Assembly (NCBI RefSeq): GCF_001693815.1
Contig: NZ_MBQD01000002.1
Location: 1-64,000, forward strand
Source: Tessaracoccus lapidicaptus
GTDB lineage: Bacteria > Actinomycetota > Actinomycetes > Propionibacteriales > Propionibacteriaceae
Direction of reading: 5' to 3'
DNA: 64,000 bases
Both the position numbers and the translations under genes were made by a program. The notes under the pieces were generated by a model. It was not told the DNA's origin, made no database searches, and worked only from the letters and a program-made list of their open reading frames with translations. Shown piece by piece: positions 8,218 through 16,570 of the stretch (the first letter of the stretch is position 1; each line of letters begins with the position of its first letter).

Positions 8218-8519
8218 CAGCGGGCGCTCAGGTGGTCGACGAGCCGCGCCAGTTTGCCGCGCGGGATCCGCCCGTCGTGGAAGTGGCGCCCTGCCACCAG
8301 GGTGAGCGGGAACATGCCTGGGCGATGCTCGGCAATCAACGCTCGGCCCTCGGAGGACTCCGCCGGGACCGTCCTGAGGCGAAGCAGACCGGCACGGTCG
8401 AGGGCGTCGAGACGCTCGTGGGCGTCGTCGCAGAAATGGCATGCGGGGGTGGTCACCAGGGTGACATCGACCACGCCGGTCGGTGCTGACGGCAGGGCGG
8501 GTGCCGGAATTTCGTTCAC
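8217..8519 (-). CDS. Glutaredoxin-like thiol protein
   Basis: A 100-residue protein with the pattern LVTTPACHFCDDAHERL, whose CHFC (Cys27, Cys30) is a glutaredoxin/thioredoxin active-site motif, and a later MFPLTLVAG segment matching the cis-Pro strand (T/F-P-x-x). It begins with GTG 8519 and its stop overlaps the CcdA-like start. As first gene of the thiol-redox operon it probably works in the cytoplasm, feeding or receiving electrons from the membrane carrier. Confidence 0.8.
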   Translation of the reverse strand: MNEIPAPALPSAPTGVVDVTLVTTPACHFCDDAHERLDALDRAGLLRLRTVPAESSEGRALIAEHRPGMFPLTLVAGRHFHDGRIPRGKLARLVDHLSAR

Positions 8520-8641
8520 GATCCCAGTCTCAAGCGCCCAGATCAGGGAACGGTTCAGCCCGGGTCAAGGTTCGGCCAAGATCGCCCCGCCGGCGCAGCG
8601 AGGGGGTGAGTTAGCGGGTGAGGTCTGCCAATAATGGCCGC

Positions 8642-9103
8642 ATGGCTGAGCCCTGCACGAGCGTGTTGGTGATCGACGACGAGCGCCCGCTCGCAGCGAT
8701 CGTCGCCTCCTACCTCAGCAAGGCCGGCTTCGACACCGCTGTGGCGTACACCGGCCCGGACGGGGTCCGCTCCGCCCAGGACCTGGATCCTGATGTCATC
8801 ATTCTTGATCTGGGTCTGCCCGGCCTCGACGGCGTCGAGGCGTGCCGCCAGATTCGGCTGTTCTCCGACTGCTACATCCTGATGCTGACGGCCCGCGCCG
8901 ACGAGGTCGATAGGCTGATCGGCCTGTCGGTGGGCGCCGACGACTACCTGACCAAGCCGTTCAGCCCCCGCGAGCTCGTCGCGCGCGTCAACACCGTGCT
9001 GAGACGCCCGCGCCGCCAGGCACACCGCACACAGCCGGCCGCCCCGCGCGAGTTCGGGCGTCTGCGGGTGGAAGCGGAAGGCCGCGTCTTGATCAAATCT
9101 TGA
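8642..9103 (+). CDS. Response regulator receiver, missing its DNA-binding domain
   Basis: A complete receiver domain: VLVIDDE (D12, D13), phospho-acceptor D56 in ILDLGLPG, a TAR switch and DYLTKPFSPREL with the conserved Lys. In OmpR-type regulators the receiver is followed by about 100 residues of winged helix; here only the linker and the first strand (EFGRLRVEAEGR) remain before a stop at 9103. The gene therefore looks truncated, or is a secondary single-domain receiver. No kinase is adjacent. The start ATG 8642 has no good ribosome-binding site; GTG 8618 is an alternative. It probably once regulated the DUF305 gene or the divergent thiol operon. Confidence 0.7.
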   Translation: MAEPCTSVLVIDDERPLAAIVASYLSKAGFDTAVAYTGPDGVRSAQDLDPDVIILDLGLPGLDGVEACRQIRLFSDCYILMLTARADEVDRLIGLSVGADDYLTKPFSPRELVARVNTVLRRPRRQAHRTQPAAPREFGRLRVEAEGRVLIKS

Positions 9104-9190
9104 CCTTCCACGGGTTGGCTCCCGGGCCCACGGTTCATAGCCTCGAGATCAGGGCCCGGCGACCATCGTCGGCCAGGAACGGAGCACCAC

Positions 9191-9835
9191 ATGTCACGCA
9201 TGAAGCAGATCACCGCCACCCTGGCCGGGCTGGCCCTCACGGCCACCCTGGCGGCGTGCGCAGACCAGAGCGCCACTCCCCCAGCCGCGACCACCTCACC
9301 CACAACCGGTGCCGCGACGGCCACCGAGTCAGTGTCGGCGAGCGCTTCAAATGACGTCGCCGGCGAGCACGACGATCAGGACACCACGTTTGCGCAGATG
9401 ATGATCATTCATCACGAGGGCGCCGTCGAGATGTCACAGCTGGCCATCGAGCGAGCCGACAACCCCGAGGTCGTCGCGCTGGCTGAACGGATCGCCGAGG
9501 CCCAAGGCCCGGAGATCGACCAGATGACCGAGTGGCTGGGCGCCTGGGGGGAAGACGTCTCCCCCGACGACCACGGCGGCATGGACATGGGCGGCATGGA
9601 CATGAACGGCATGAGCCAGGAAGAGATGATGACTCAACTCGACGGCCTCACGGGCGCCGAGTTCGATCAGGCCTTCCTCGAGGCCATGATCGCTCACCAC
9701 GAAGGCGCCATCAAGATGGCCGAGCAGCAGCTGGCCGACGGCCAGAACCCGGCTGCTCTCCTGTTGGCGCAGAAGATCATCGACGACCAGCAGGCCGAGA
9801 TCACCGAGATGCAGGAGCTGCTCACCAGCCCCTGA
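9191..9835 (+). CDS. DUF305 lipoprotein, metal-stress associated
   Basis: A 214-residue protein with a lipoprotein signal (LTATLAAC, Cys at about residue 22), a Thr/Ser-rich spacer and two ferritin-like helical repeats typical of DUF305. Each repeat has the family's MI-HH-EGA block (MMIIHHEGAVEMSQLA and AMIAHHEGAIKMAEQQ), and a Met-rich MDMGGMDMNGM linker lies between them. DUF305 proteins are common in copper and silver resistance clusters; the His pairs and Met run suggest metal binding at the outer face of the membrane. GGAACGGAG lies eight bases before the ATG. The gene stands alone. Confidence 0.9.
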   Translation: MSRMKQITATLAGLALTATLAACADQSATPPAATTSPTTGAATATESVSASASNDVAGEHDDQDTTFAQMMIIHHEGAVEMSQLAIERADNPEVVALAERIAEAQGPEIDQMTEWLGAWGEDVSPDDHGGMDMGGMDMNGMSQEEMMTQLDGLTGAEFDQAFLEAMIAHHEGAIKMAEQQLADGQNPAALLLAQKIIDDQQAEITEMQELLTSP

Positions 9836-9950
9836 CCCGACGCAGGTGAACGCGCGATCTGAAAGCTCTGTTCTGTCCCTTTGTGGTCACTTTCGACCGA
9901 GGTGAAACATGCATGATTCCTAGTCAAAGGAGCTTGACCAGGGAGTTCGG

Positions 9951-9977
9951 CGTGGAGCATAGGGGACTCGAACCCCT
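9951..9977. repeat. Left attachment site (attL), copy of tRNA-Ala 3' end
   Basis: This 27-bp segment is identical to 33086-33112, the T-arm and 3' acceptor half of tRNA-Ala. Similarity, with mismatches, extends left to about 9905 (compare 33039 onward), covering the hairpin beyond the tRNA. To the right the match ends abruptly. It marks the tRNA-distal end of the integrated element. The 308-bp gap 9836-10144 otherwise holds only this site and the operator before the next gene. Confidence 0.85.
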
Positions 9978-10118
9978 GTCGAAACGCGTTTGACTGGGAG
10001 TCTAGCCAGCACCCGGCGCTGCCGTGCTATGAGCGTGCTACGAACGTAGGCCTGGGTCGACGTAAGCCAGCCACACTCCGCAGACTCCTCTTTGGGACCC
10101 CGGCACCTCTGGGCGTTG

Positions 10119-10150
10119 ACACATATCATCCCGCATCGGATGATATGTGT
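10119..10150. promoter_or_regulatory. Perfect 13-bp inverted repeat over promoter of left HTH/NTase module
   Basis: ACACATATCATCC at 10119-10131 and its exact complement at 10138-10150 flank a 6-base centre. A TTGACA -35 element at 10116-10121 enters the left arm, and the -10 region would fall in the right arm, so a bound repressor would block transcription. The right arm ends directly at the gene start. This fits autoregulation by the HTH protein, as in AbiE-type antitoxin operons. Confidence 0.7.
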
Positions 10151-10780
10151 ATGCGAGTGACGGTCTCAGACGCTGCCCACGAGGCGGGGGTGACCACCCA
10201 TCAGGTCCGCGCCGCGCTGCGCGATGGCACGCTTCAAGCCCAGCACGCCTTCGGCCGCGAGCCGGTCCTCGACGACATCGCCGTCATCGCCTGGAAACGA
10301 TCACGCTCCCGGGGCCGGCGCTGGAGTCAGCGCGCCTCCCAGGCGGCACTCGACCTGCTCAGCACCGGGACCACGATGCACTTCACCGGCTCCGAACTGA
10401 GCCGACTCCGGCGCGTCTTGCGCACCGCCACACCCCACCACCTCGCGTATCTCGCCGGCGGTCTGGGCGGCACTTGGGCCAGATACCGCGGCCTCGAGAC
10501 AGTGACAGGACTGGTTCCGATCGGCCCATCAGCGGTCAGCGACATCATCCGGTTCGACACGGTCGGCCCTCGGGAGATGTCCTTCGTGGAGGTCGACGAC
10601 CTCAACGAGTTCGAAACCCGAGCCCTCGTCGCCCCTGACGGAGAAGGAGACCTCGGCGTCGTCGAGCGGCGACCCGACCGGCGAGTCGCCCGCGTCCTGC
10701 TCGATACCTATCTGCTCGGCGACAGCCGCGAATCGACCGCTGCCGCACAGGCACTCATGGAGCGCGCACGTGACCTCTGA
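10151..10780 (+). CDS. HTH antitoxin-like protein of nucleotidyltransferase module (left copy)
   Basis: The N-terminus (VSDAAHEAGVTTHQVRAALRDG) is a MerR/excisionase-type winged helix, and the C-terminal about 130 residues form a mixed domain ending in repeated helices. The same layout, with local matches such as a S-x-L/R-x-R block and the last helices, is seen in the protein at 30666-31340. Both sit directly before a nucleotidyltransferase, which suggests an AbiE-like (type IV) antitoxin role: repressing the operon and countering the enzyme. No ribosome-binding site precedes it; the promoter geometry suggests a leaderless transcript starting at ATG 10151, although ATG 10145 is in frame. It overlaps the next gene by 11 bases. 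Confidence 0.65.
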   Translation: MRVTVSDAAHEAGVTTHQVRAALRDGTLQAQHAFGREPVLDDIAVIAWKRSRSRGRRWSQRASQAALDLLSTGTTMHFTGSELSRLRRVLRTATPHHLAYLAGGLGGTWARYRGLETVTGLVPIGPSAVSDIIRFDTVGPREMSFVEVDDLNEFETRALVAPDGEGDLGVVERRPDRRVARVLLDTYLLGDSRESTAAAQALMERARDL

Positions 10781-11468
10781 CCCGTTCGACCTGCTCGACG
10801 AAGTCGCCAGCGTCCTGCCGCCAGCTCACTGGATGCTGGTCGGCGGGCTGATGGTCCACGCGTACGCGAACCTGGCCGGTGTTGGGAACAACCGCCCCAC
10901 ACTGGACGCCGACATCGTCGTGGAGGTCATGGCCGCCGGCAGCTACCAGGAAGCGGCGTGAGCGATCCAACAATTGGGGTTCGAACCACACGACCCCGTC
11001 AATCCCGACGCCCTCAGCTACCGTTTCGACCGCGAAACCGACCGGATCGACCTGATGGTCCAGGACCGCAGGAGGGCCGTGCGGTTCCGGAGGAGGATCG
11101 TGCTGCAGGTGCCCGCCTCGGACTCGGCGTTGAGAAACACCGCGAGCTTCATCCTGCCTTCCTGTTCAGCCATCCGCATCCCCACCCTGGCCGGTGCACT
11201 GGCGCTCAAAGGGGCGGCCTGCGCCACCTCGTCGCCCAATCCGATCCGCCACGCACAGGACGGGCTGGTCCTGCTCGCCTGCGCCGACGCTCTCGGAGTG
11301 CCTACCTTCTCCAAGTCGCAGACCAAACACGTCAACCGGCTGCTCCAAGATCTGAACAGCATTGAGGCATGGAGCCTCGCCGGTCCGGCCGAGGTACGCC
11401 GCGCGATGCGCGCGGCCAAAGCCATCCGCCCCGACTGGCAAACTCCTGCATTCCTGGCGTCCGGCTAG
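10770..11468 (+). pseudogene. Nucleotidyltransferase toxin-like gene broken by an in-frame TGA
   Basis: The first part carries the nucleotidyltransferase core: VGGLMVHAY (Gly25-Gly26), then LDADIVVEV with the metal Asp pair D46/D48. Codon 64 (10959-10961) is TGA, yet the same frame then continues open for 168 codons with sensible coding (QQLGFEPHDP, ETDRIDLMVQD with the likely third acidic residue) to 11468. A single C-to-T change of an Arg CGA would explain the stop. The intact protein would be about 231 residues, close to the AbiEii/MenT-like size and to the right-hand copy (247 residues). As it stands it should yield no active enzyme unless the stop is read through or is a sequencing error. 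Confidence 0.75.
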
Positions 11469-11516
11469 TAGGACACGCGTCACGAAACCCCACCACTCCA
11501 GGGCACTCACACCACC

Positions 11517-12590
11517 GTGGGGTACCGAGCGAAGTGCGCCGTTGCTACGGGCTTCCTTCGCCGAGAACGGCGACGTTGCGGACGGGCGAGCGACCCCGAT
11601 CGGCTCGGCGCCATCGTGGGCGCCGTGCGTTGGGGCGCCGTCACGTCGGCCGATGACAAGTCCTATCAGGCTCACTTCCGGTCGGGCGCGAACGTCGAGG
11701 CGTACCAACTGGAGCCGCTCCGCCGCGCTCTGGCAGCCCCGCGCACGAACCTGCTGTTGGCCGACGACGTCGGCCTGGGCAAGACGATCGAGGCCGGGCT
11801 TGTCATCCAGGAGTTGCTGTTGCGGCATCGTGCGCGCAGTGTGGTCGTGCTCTGCCCGCCGAGTCTGGCGGTCAAGTGGGCGGACGAAATGCGCGACAAG
11901 TTCGGCCTGGACTTCGTGATCGTGAACTCCGAGCGCATGTCCGACCTGCGGCGTAGCCATGGCCTGAACGCGAACCCGTTCCGGTTGTTCCCGCGGGTGA
12001 TCGTGTCGATGGCTTGGCTTCGGTCGCCGCGCGCCCAGCGTCTGCTGCGTGACATCTACGCCGATGTCGACGACGACCGGACGGCCCGGCGGTACGCGTT
12101 CGATGTTTTGGTCGTTGATGAGGCACACCACGTGGCGCCCGCCCGCCCCTCACGCACCGGCCCGGCGCGCGGCTACGCGGTCGACAGCCTGCGCACCATC
12201 CACACCCGCGAACTTGCGGAGCGGTGCGAGCACCGGTTGTTCCTCAGCGCCACCCCGCACAATGGTCACAGCGAGTCGTTCACCGCCCTGCTCGAGATGA
12301 TCGACAACCGGCGTTTTAGCCGCGGTGCCGACCTCGACGAGACCGCTCTGCGCGAGGTCACCGTCCGCCGGTTGAGGTCGGAGATCGCTTCGAAAAACTT
12401 CCAGACCCGAATCATCAAGCCGATCCAGTTCTCCCCCAGCGACGACGAGCAGGACCGCTTCGCTGAGTTCGACGACCTGCTGAGGATGAGCAAGAAGCTC
12501 AATGGCCGCGATCACGGCGGCGACCTGTCCGGCATGCTGCTCAAGAAGCGGTTCCTCTCAAGCCCTGTCTCTTTCGGCCGCACCCTCGTC
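11517..12590 (+). pseudogene. SNF2-family helicase fragment resembling DISARM DrmD
   Basis: From about 11580 the frame encodes VGAVRWGAVTSAD, then LLLADDVGLGKTIEAGL (Walker A with the SNF2 DDVGLGKT form), VVDEAHHVAP (DEAH box), LFLSATPHNGH (motif III) and VRRLRSE, in SNF2 order. The AVRWGAVTSAD lead and the LLKKRFLSSP segment match my memory of DrmD, the SNF2 helicase of class 1 DISARM. DrmD is about 1000 residues; here the N-terminal region is lost near 11580 and the second helicase lobe is lost near 12590. No other drm gene or methyltransferase is present, so this is a relic. The DrmD label needs a profile search; the SNF2 helicase call is firm. Confidence 0.7.
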
Positions 12591-12777
12591 GTCGGCGAGC
12601 GCACCGAGGCCGCCGTCGGATTCCGCCCCCCAGCCCGCCGTCACCCGCGATCCGGGACCTCCCGCCGCCGCGATCAAGGACGAGCCCGCCCGTGGGAAGT
12701 CGGAGGAGAAGAAGCCGACCGAAGCCGAGGAGGCTCGCGACAAGGCCAAGGGCAAGCCGGAGAACCCCGGCGGCTAG
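12591..12777 (+). pseudogene. Possible tail of an unrelated gene fused behind the helicase relic
   Basis: Where the helicase similarity stops, a different frame becomes plausible coding: a Pro/Ala-rich stretch, then KSEEKKPTEAEEARDKAKGK, ending in ENPGG and a stop at 12775-12777. The charged, low-complexity composition looks like the C-terminal tail of some cytoplasmic or exported protein. Nothing of its body is present, so a deletion seems to have joined the two remnants. Low-complexity DNA can mimic coding in several frames, so this is weak. Confidence 0.25.
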
Positions 12778-12796
12778 GGCCCGGGTGCGCGGCTCG

Positions 12797-13726
12797 CTAT
12801 CGGCGTGAGCGGCCGGCCGGATCCTTGCGCCGGGCCACGTAGATCTCGCGGCCGATGATCGCCACGACGGCGAGGACGCCGATGCCCACACCGATGAGCA
12901 GGTCGCGCATCCATGGCTCCAGGACGAATGTGTCCGCCAGGTCGCCTAGCGGTGAGTCATCGGCCCGCGGCGGAATGTAGTCCACCCTGTGACCCCGCAC
13001 CAGAAGCCTGTGGGTGTTGACGGCGTAGGGGGTGCAGGTGAAAAGCGTCAGCAGGTCCTCGCCCTGGACGACGGTCAGGTCCTCAACCTCGTTGGGCAGC
13101 ACCACTTTGATCTGGTCCACCTCGTAGGCCAGGGTCTGGCCGTAGACGTCGACGAACACCAGGTCGCCCTCCTCGACGTCGATGAGGTGGTCGAACAGGG
13201 TGGCCGTCGCCATGCCGGTGTGGGTGGTGAGGACCGAGTGCGTGCTCTCCCCTCCCACCGGCAGCGACGTGCCGTAGAGGTGGCCGGCGGCCCGGCCGAT
13301 GACGGCGTCGGTGGTGCCGTGCTCAACCGGCAGGTCGATGTTGACCGACGGCACCCGCACCCGAGCCATCACGGAGAAGTCCGACAGCAGCCCCAGGTAC
13401 TCCCGATAGGCGGTGGAGCGTGGATCCGCGGAGACGTGCGTCAGCCATGGGTCGAGGATGGGCACCCCCTCGATGCGGCTGTTGTACTCCTCCGCAGCCG
13501 CGAGGTCAGCGCTGAGGTCGACCGGGTCGGCCTTCTGCACCTCGTTGTTGTACTCGAGCGCGAACTCGCGCTGCTTGTAGTTGTTGTACTGCGTGGCCAG
13601 GATGGGATACGTCAGGACCAGCACCCCGGCCAGCACGATGAGCAGGGGGATGAGAATGCCACTCGCCCCGCGACGCGTGGACGCGGCGCGCCGGGGCGCC
13701 TCCTGCGGCGGTACCTGGGTGGTCAC
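12797..13726 (-). CDS. Class C sortase (second pilus sortase)
   Basis: A 309-residue protein with an N-terminal membrane helix (about 22-45), the lid motif DPW at 92-94, His169 in TTHTGM, Cys231 in TLFTCTPY and Arg244 in HRLLVRG, and a C-terminal membrane helix plus basic tail. The lid and the two membrane anchors identify a pilus-polymerising class C sortase, which joins the Thr of an LPxTG signal to a pilin Lys. The GTG start at 13726 overlaps the first sortase stop as GTGA and has AGGAGG five bases before it. It is the last gene of the pilus operon. Two sortases suggest separate substrates, for instance shaft and tip. Confidence 0.93.
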   Translation of the reverse strand: MTTQVPPQEAPRRAASTRRGASGILIPLLIVLAGVLVLTYPILATQYNNYKQREFALEYNNEVQKADPVDLSADLAAAEEYNSRIEGVPILDPWLTHVSADPRSTAYREYLGLLSDFSVMARVRVPSVNIDLPVEHGTTDAVIGRAAGHLYGTSLPVGGESTHSVLTTHTGMATATLFDHLIDVEEGDLVFVDVYGQTLAYEVDQIKVVLPNEVEDLTVVQGEDLLTLFTCTPYAVNTHRLLVRGHRVDYIPPRADDSPLGDLADTFVLEPWMRDLLIGVGIGVLAVVAIIGREIYVARRKDPAGRSRR

Positions 13727-14694
13727 GGTCGCCTCCTGTGGTGTCGAAGGTCGGTCACGATCCAGCTCAGGATCATCGCCACCGCCAGGGCGACGGCACC
13801 CACGCTCAACGCCAGGCGGAGCTGACGGTCGGGCGTCTCCGTGAGGTGGGCCAGGATGAGGAGCGTGGTGTGGACGGTGCTCGCCGTCGACGAGGTGACG
13901 AGGGCGTCGGCGGGTGGCGCCTCGACGACGCGGACGGCCCGAACGAGAAGGCGATGGGTCCAGCCGGGGTAACCGCGGCAGGTGACCAGAGTGATGAGAT
14001 CGGCTCCGGGCACGGGGGCGACGGCGCCGATGTCGTCGGGCGCGACGAGATCGAGCGAGTCCACGCGGTAGGTCAGGGTCTCGCCCGCCACGTCGATGTG
14101 GATGAGGTCGGCCCCGGTGAGTTCGTCGAGCTCGTCGAACATGGGGGCGGAACGAAGCCCGGTGTGCCCGGCTAGGACCGCGTGGGTGCCGGCCCCGCCC
14201 ACGGGGAGCGAGGTGCCGAACATGTGGCCGACGCCGGCGTCGAGTTGCGCGCGGGTGGCGTCGTGCAGGATGGGGAGGTCCACGTCGATGGCGGGGATCC
14301 GGATCCGGCCCATCGCCGGGGCGCCGGCGAGCTGCTGGAGGTACTCGGCGTGGGCGGCGTCGGGATCGGGGGCCCGATCCCCCCACGGGTCGAGCAGGAG
14401 CGCGGGAGGCAGGGCGGCGTTGTAGGCATCCGCCGCGGCGAGGTCCGCGGCGCGCTCCGCGGCGGGTTGCGCCTCCACCTGGGTGGTGTAGGTGGTGACC
14501 TGTTGCATCACCATGATGTCGGTGCGGATGCTCTCCGCGACGGGGGCGCTGAGCAGGAAAGCGCCCGCGGCCACCAGCGCGAGGCTGACGGCACGATGAA
14601 ACCAGCGGCCACGACCAGGGGGGCGGGTCGTGGCCGCTGGCATGCCGGGCTGGTGGCGGGGGGGCTCCCCCGCCACCAGCTCAGTGTCCTGCAT
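13723..14694 (-). CDS. Class C sortase (first pilus sortase)
   Basis: A 323-residue protein with N- and C-terminal membrane helices, lid motif DPW at 102-104, His177 in AGHTGL, Cys239 in TLVTCRGY and Arg252 in HRLLVRA, the full catalytic set of class C sortases. It starts 19 bases after the major pilin stop and overlaps the second sortase by four bases. It is a clear paralogue of the second sortase but diverged, with a longer Ala/Pro-rich N-terminal region. It probably polymerises the LPLTG pilin encoded directly upstream. Confidence 0.93.
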   Translation of the reverse strand: MQDTELVAGEPPRHQPGMPAATTRPPGRGRWFHRAVSLALVAAGAFLLSAPVAESIRTDIMVMQQVTTYTTQVEAQPAAERAADLAAADAYNAALPPALLLDPWGDRAPDPDAAHAEYLQQLAGAPAMGRIRIPAIDVDLPILHDATRAQLDAGVGHMFGTSLPVGGAGTHAVLAGHTGLRSAPMFDELDELTGADLIHIDVAGETLTYRVDSLDLVAPDDIGAVAPVPGADLITLVTCRGYPGWTHRLLVRAVRVVEAPPADALVTSSTASTVHTTLLILAHLTETPDRQLRLALSVGAVALAVAMILSWIVTDLRHHRRRP

Positions 14695-14713
14695 CAGATG
14701 GATGGCTGACCTT

Positions 14714-16462
14714 TCAGCCGTTCACCTTGCGACGCCGCGAGGACGCCACGTAGTAAGCGGTGCCGCCGCCGATGAGCAGCAGGCCGCCGAGGCTGAGGGC
14801 TGCGACGCCCTCCCCACCGGTGAGGGGCAGGTTGTTGCCGAGGTTGGACTTCTCGTTCTTGATCGGCAGGTTGGTCACGGCAAGCGTGTCGTTCGAGGTC
14901 TGCGAGATCTGGAACATGATCGGATCGGCGAGCAGGTTGTAGCCGGCCGGGGCCTTGGTCTCGACGAGGCAGTAGGTGAGCAGATCCGTCTGCGTCGCTC
15001 CGTCGTAGAAGTCGGAGGTCTGCAGGCCGTCGATGGTCGCGATGCCGTCCGTGCCGGTGGCCACGGCGGCCTTGACGGCGTTCGCCGCGACCGCGTCGCT
15101 GTCGTCACACGACTCGTTGTTGTTGGCGTCCTTGTAGACCGTGAACTCGGCGCCGGAGATGAGCGCGCCGCCGACCGCGTCGGTCTTGGTGATGACGAGG
15201 TCGCCGTACTTGCTGTACACCATGTTGGAGTCGATGCCCACGAGCGGCAGCATCGGCGGGGTGGTGTTCGGGGTCTCCGGGTCGAACGTGGCGCCGGGGT
15301 AGTTCTGGTCGAACCAGGCCTCGCTCGGGACGAGGGACGCCTGCGCGGGCACGATGCCGTTGGGGTTGTACTCCATGTCCATCATCGTGTTGATGGTCGT
15401 GTAGACCTCCATGTCCCGGTTGTCCTCGAGGATCATCAGGCCGGCGTCGGTGAAGACGACGGTCACGACGCCGCCCGGGGGAAGCGTGGCGCCCGGCATC
15501 ACGGCGGTGGCCGGGGTGTTCAGGTCCGGAGCCCAGTACACGATGTAGTCGGTGCCCTGCGTGAGCGGGGTCGTGCCCACCATGATGTCGACGTCACCGG
15601 CGAAGTCGACCGTCGGGTCGAGGTCCTGCGTGATGACGTACTGGCCCAGCGACACGGTGCCGTCCGGGATGGAGGAGGTCAGCACGTAGTCGACGTCGCG
15701 GTAGATGCCGCCGTCGTCGGCGGTCGTGGTGCCCTTGTCGACGACCGCGAGGCTGATGTAGTCGGCCTGGTTCTTCGGGTAGACGTCGACGTCGTACATC
15801 CAGCGGCTGGTCGCGTCGGGGTTCGTCAGCGGCAGAGTGACGAAGAACGGCGCCGTCGGGGTGATCGACGAGGTAGCAACCTGAGCGCCCGAGGTGACGT
15901 TGATGACGTTGGTCGACGCCATGATGTCCTCGTTGACCAGGTACAGGCCCACGCCGTCGACCTTGGTGAAGGTCGCGGTGCCGGTGGCATCGGTGGTGAC
16001 CGGGACCGCCGTGCCGAGGTAGTAGGTCGTCGAGCCGATCATGAAGGAGCCGGCGTTGATGTTGGCCTGGGTGAGGGTGTAGCCGTTGATCGCGGACGCG
16101 GCCTCCCAGCCGGCGTTCGAGGTCAGGTCGACCGGGAGGGTCTTGGCCGAGTCGGTGTACACCTGGTAGACGTCGAACACCACGCCCTGCAGCGCGGGCA
16201 GGCCGGTGACGGTGGTCTCGGAGCCGTCGCCGTAGATCGGCATGCCGTTGGTGTCGACCAGGTTGGCGCCGAGGTACTTGTGGATCTGGAGCTGGACGTT
16301 GGCGTCCGGGTTGATCAGGGCCTTGTTGGAGGTGTTCTCCTGGTTGACGCCATTGACACTGTACGGGTCGCCCGCATCGGCGAGGGCCGGGGCCAGGCCG
16401 AGCGTCGCGATCGCGATGGCCGCCAACGCGGCCCCGGCGATGCGAAGTGGTGTGCGCTTCAT
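14714..16462 (-). CDS. Major pilin (SpaA-type, LPLTG)
   Basis: A 582-residue surface protein with a Sec signal (cleavage after about residue 30, ALADA), a canonical pilin motif WMYDVDVYPK at 221-230 whose Lys230 would take the isopeptide bond, an E-box YCLVETKAPAGY (Glu501), and the cell-wall signal LPLTG at 545-549 followed by a hydrophobic helix and SRRRK tail. Two or more Ig-like CnaB/D2 domains lie between, with KYL and VVDKG start strands. This is the polymerising shaft subunit. It lies between the giant adhesin and the first sortase in one minus-strand operon; GAGAAAG precedes the ATG. Confidence 0.93.
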   Translation of the reverse strand: MKRTPLRIAGAALAAIAIATLGLAPALADAGDPYSVNGVNQENTSNKALINPDANVQLQIHKYLGANLVDTNGMPIYGDGSETTVTGLPALQGVVFDVYQVYTDSAKTLPVDLTSNAGWEAASAINGYTLTQANINAGSFMIGSTTYYLGTAVPVTTDATGTATFTKVDGVGLYLVNEDIMASTNVINVTSGAQVATSSITPTAPFFVTLPLTNPDATSRWMYDVDVYPKNQADYISLAVVDKGTTTADDGGIYRDVDYVLTSSIPDGTVSLGQYVITQDLDPTVDFAGDVDIMVGTTPLTQGTDYIVYWAPDLNTPATAVMPGATLPPGGVVTVVFTDAGLMILEDNRDMEVYTTINTMMDMEYNPNGIVPAQASLVPSEAWFDQNYPGATFDPETPNTTPPMLPLVGIDSNMVYSKYGDLVITKTDAVGGALISGAEFTVYKDANNNESCDDSDAVAANAVKAAVATGTDGIATIDGLQTSDFYDGATQTDLLTYCLVETKAPAGYNLLADPIMFQISQTSNDTLAVTNLPIKNEKSNLGNNLPLTGGEGVAALSLGGLLLIGGGTAYYVASSRRRKVNG

Positions 16463-16570
16463 GGTTGTGCTTTCTCTAGAAGAAGATTGAGGAAAGGGAC
16501 GAGGAGGGACAGGGTTCGGGCGCTGGTGGGGTGTGGGACGTCGGTGGCCCGCACCCCGCGATGAGCGATC

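Noticed and set aside
9978-10110. Sequence right of attL considered as a tmRNA or a second tRNA
   Set aside because: Only the T-arm and 3' acceptor half match the tRNA; no 5' half, anticodon stem or tmRNA tag frame is found, so it is the att fragment plus element DNA.
12797-14386. A 529-codon minus-strand frame joining sequence antisense-frame of the first sortase to the second
   Set aside because: The N-terminal half is an out-of-frame shadow of the first sortase; the GTG at 13726 with AGGAGG is the proper start.
14630-16564. Long plus-strand frame opposite the major pilin
   Set aside because: It is a shadow of the pilin gene, with Val/Gly/Arg/Asp-rich composition typical of antisense high-GC coding.
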